Shown here: piece by piece, positions 62,800 through 64,000 of the stretch
How positions within the stretch are numbered: the stretch's first letter is position 1
How the letters are laid out: the number at the start of each line of letters is the position of its first letter
Source of the DNA: Dillenia suffruticosa
Taxonomy: Eukaryota > Streptophyta > Magnoliopsida > Dilleniales > Dilleniaceae
DNA: 64,000 nucleotides
Direction: 5' to 3'
Assembly (NCBI GenBank): GCA_033439265.1
Contig: JAVTVX010000005.1
Location: forward strand, 2,242,001-2,306,000
Translations under genes and position numbers: made by a program
The notes under the pieces: generated by a model
Database searches by the model: none
Told to the model about the DNA's origin: nothing
What the model saw: the letters and a program-made list of their open reading frames with translations, nothing else

Positions 62800-63900
62800 C
62801 ACCAAGGAGGTCTTATCCACTAGTCCACAACAAAAGAGAATCAAGGAAATCAGGGATATGTACAAAAGATTCAAAATAGTTCAAAGAAGACCGAAAGTAC
62901 GGCCGCTTCATAAAGTTATTCACAAAAGCTATCAAGGAATTCTTTATGCTTTGAGAGGTACTTATACTCCTTTCCCTACATACTAACCAAAATATGGCTA
63001 GAGGGAGTATTGTGACAACTGTCCTCTTTGTTGGACAGACCTTCCTTCCATGCCAAGTCCAGGACATGTTTTGTATACGGCTTCAACTGACCCAACTCAC
63101 CGAACAAAATTGTATAAGAGAGAAAACTTTTCCCCACTAGGATCAACCCATATACGATGAAGAAACGACTGATCCACAGCGTCAATCCACCGAAATAATA
63201 CATTACCTTCAAAAATTATCGTGAGTTAAAATCCTTCCCTAAGTTGCTTTCCATGCAAAAAGAAAAGCTACTTCCTGGGGTGAAGCTGAATGCTAAATGA
63301 ATTTCCAAGGAAAAGGAATCATCCCCCTTGTTCTTGCCACTCAATCTAAGCATGTCTTTCAGGTGCAAAGGTCTTTATCATTGAACACCCTGCCCCCCAA
63401 AGCACTGTATCTTCCCCTCCTAAATTTATCTCGACGCTCTCCAGTACTTCAAAAAAGTTAAAAAAAAACCACTTCAATTGCAGGTTGTTTGCTTGTCTCT
63501 TGAAAGTTCACATTCCAAAAAGTAGTGGTCTCATTGGAGAAATACTAAGGAGCTCACTGATGCCTATTCACTACCAAATCACACTGGACGAGAGTCATAC
63601 CCCCCGTGGTGCAAAAAGAAATTCTCGATAACCCTCTTTAAAAACTCCGCTGTGCTCCTGAAAATTTCCCTACCCCACCTTATCCCCTTCCAAACTACCA
63701 TCCAGTAAGGCCCAACAACCTCATTGGCGATTGACTTGTTATGAAAAGTCCTATATTTAGCCACAACAGGCTCTATCCGGACACAGTTATTCTAATTGAA
63801 CAACCTTTACAATCATTTGCCCAATGGTTACTTGTAAAGGTTGGATCTAATATCAAGACACCCATCTTGCAAACGCTGCTTCACAATCTTCCACTGAATA
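62800..63900 (-). mobile_element. Antisense L1-type LINE remnant, ORF2 C-terminal region
   Basis: On the minus strand, from high to low coordinate: a degraded GLGIRNL..LGKWLWR..-type block near 63870-63800 (GCLDIRSNLYK, PLGK), VVAKYRT, then GPYWMVVWKGIRWGREIF (63579-63764) where plant L1 ORF2 has PYGVGLWKSI. Further on come LFGELGQLKPYTKHVLDL, and LPLAIFWLVCRERS, the region after the zinc-binding domain. Several stops and frame changes separate them, so it is an old copy. It sits in intron 5 of the CDP-DAG synthase gene, opposite to the gene. The 3' end near 62750 lacks a clear tail. Confidence 0.7.
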
Positions 63901-64000
63901 TTCATTTTATTATAGCTACATAATCTAAATAGAGTTAACAAATTTTTCCTGTAATTAGTAGATTAGAAGCTTATATATTACAATAGTAAACAAACAACAA

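Larger units (their letters stand above)
61234..64000 (+). other. Intron 5 of the CDP-DAG synthase gene (at least 2.7 kb)
   Basis: No further exon of the gene is found up to the window edge, so the intron is at least 2.77 kb. It holds the MITE-like repeat and LINE remnant listed separately. Confidence 0.6.

Noticed and set aside
1-64000. LTR or virus-derived elements, CRISPR arrays, biosynthetic cluster
   Set aside because: No paired LTRs, gag/pol or capsid-like motifs, spaced repeat arrays, or co-located pathway enzymes were recognised by reading; absence is not proven without a database search.

Overview
The window is nuclear DNA from a eudicot plant. It has AT-rich introns and spacers, GT-AG spliced genes of typical plant families, long GA/CT microsatellites, SINEs and decayed LINEs. 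The species cannot be named from the sequence alone. All exon models below were assembled by hand from reading frame, splice dinucleotides and remembered protein families, with no alignment or transcript data.

Layout, left to right. (1) 307-5658, + strand: a complete six-exon BPI/LBP-family (LBR-like) secreted lipid/LPS-binding protein. (2) 6398-7024, +: the C-terminal half of a CYP89-type cytochrome P450, a gene fragment. (3) 7.0-10.6 kb: AT-rich spacer with a SINE that has a clear target-site duplication, nested in a 1.2 kb block that is itself flanked by a 14-bp direct repeat. (4) 10684-19780, +: a six-exon PHD-finger plus BAH-like protein with one apparent GC-AG intron; its last intron holds an L1-type LINE scrap in tandem duplication. 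(5) 19.8-32.5 kb: gene-poor spacer with dispersed SINE-like copies, a locally duplicated 0.27 kb segment and a 67-bp GA tract. (6) 32548-35012, +: IAMT1-like indole-3-acetate carboxyl methyltransferase, four exons, complete. (7) 36.8-37.5 kb, -: an unidentified, probably broken, protein-like segment. (8) 38890-42711, -: a LIP5/VTA1-like ESCRT-associated gene with all six exons recognisable, but with in-frame stops and a frame change in its last exon. (9) 43563-44535: a foldback element with about 88-bp terminal inverted repeats around a very GC-rich purine arm and pyrimidine arm. (10) 44779-49358, -: a complete nine-exon MAP65-1/2-like microtubule bundler whose fourth intron carries a short RTE-type LINE insertion with a perfect 19-bp target duplication. 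(11) 50.4-55.5 kb: AT-rich spacer with more SINE copies. (12) 58024 to beyond the right edge, +: the first five exons of a CDP-diacylglycerol synthase; its fifth intron carries a foldback MITE-like repeat and an antisense L1 LINE remnant.

The genes do not form an operon or pathway. The order IAMT1 - LIP5 - MAP65 - CDP-DAG synthase matches, as I recall the locus numbering, two duplicated Arabidopsis segments (At4g26750-26770 and At5g55230-55250), so this part looks like a conserved ancestral block. I found no CRISPR, rRNA, confident tRNA, or recognisable LTR/virus-derived element. Nothing here supports a wholly new biological system. The items most worth a second look are the foldback element, the broken LIP5 gene, the GC-AG intron, the unidentified segment near 37 kb, and the well-bounded SINE family.
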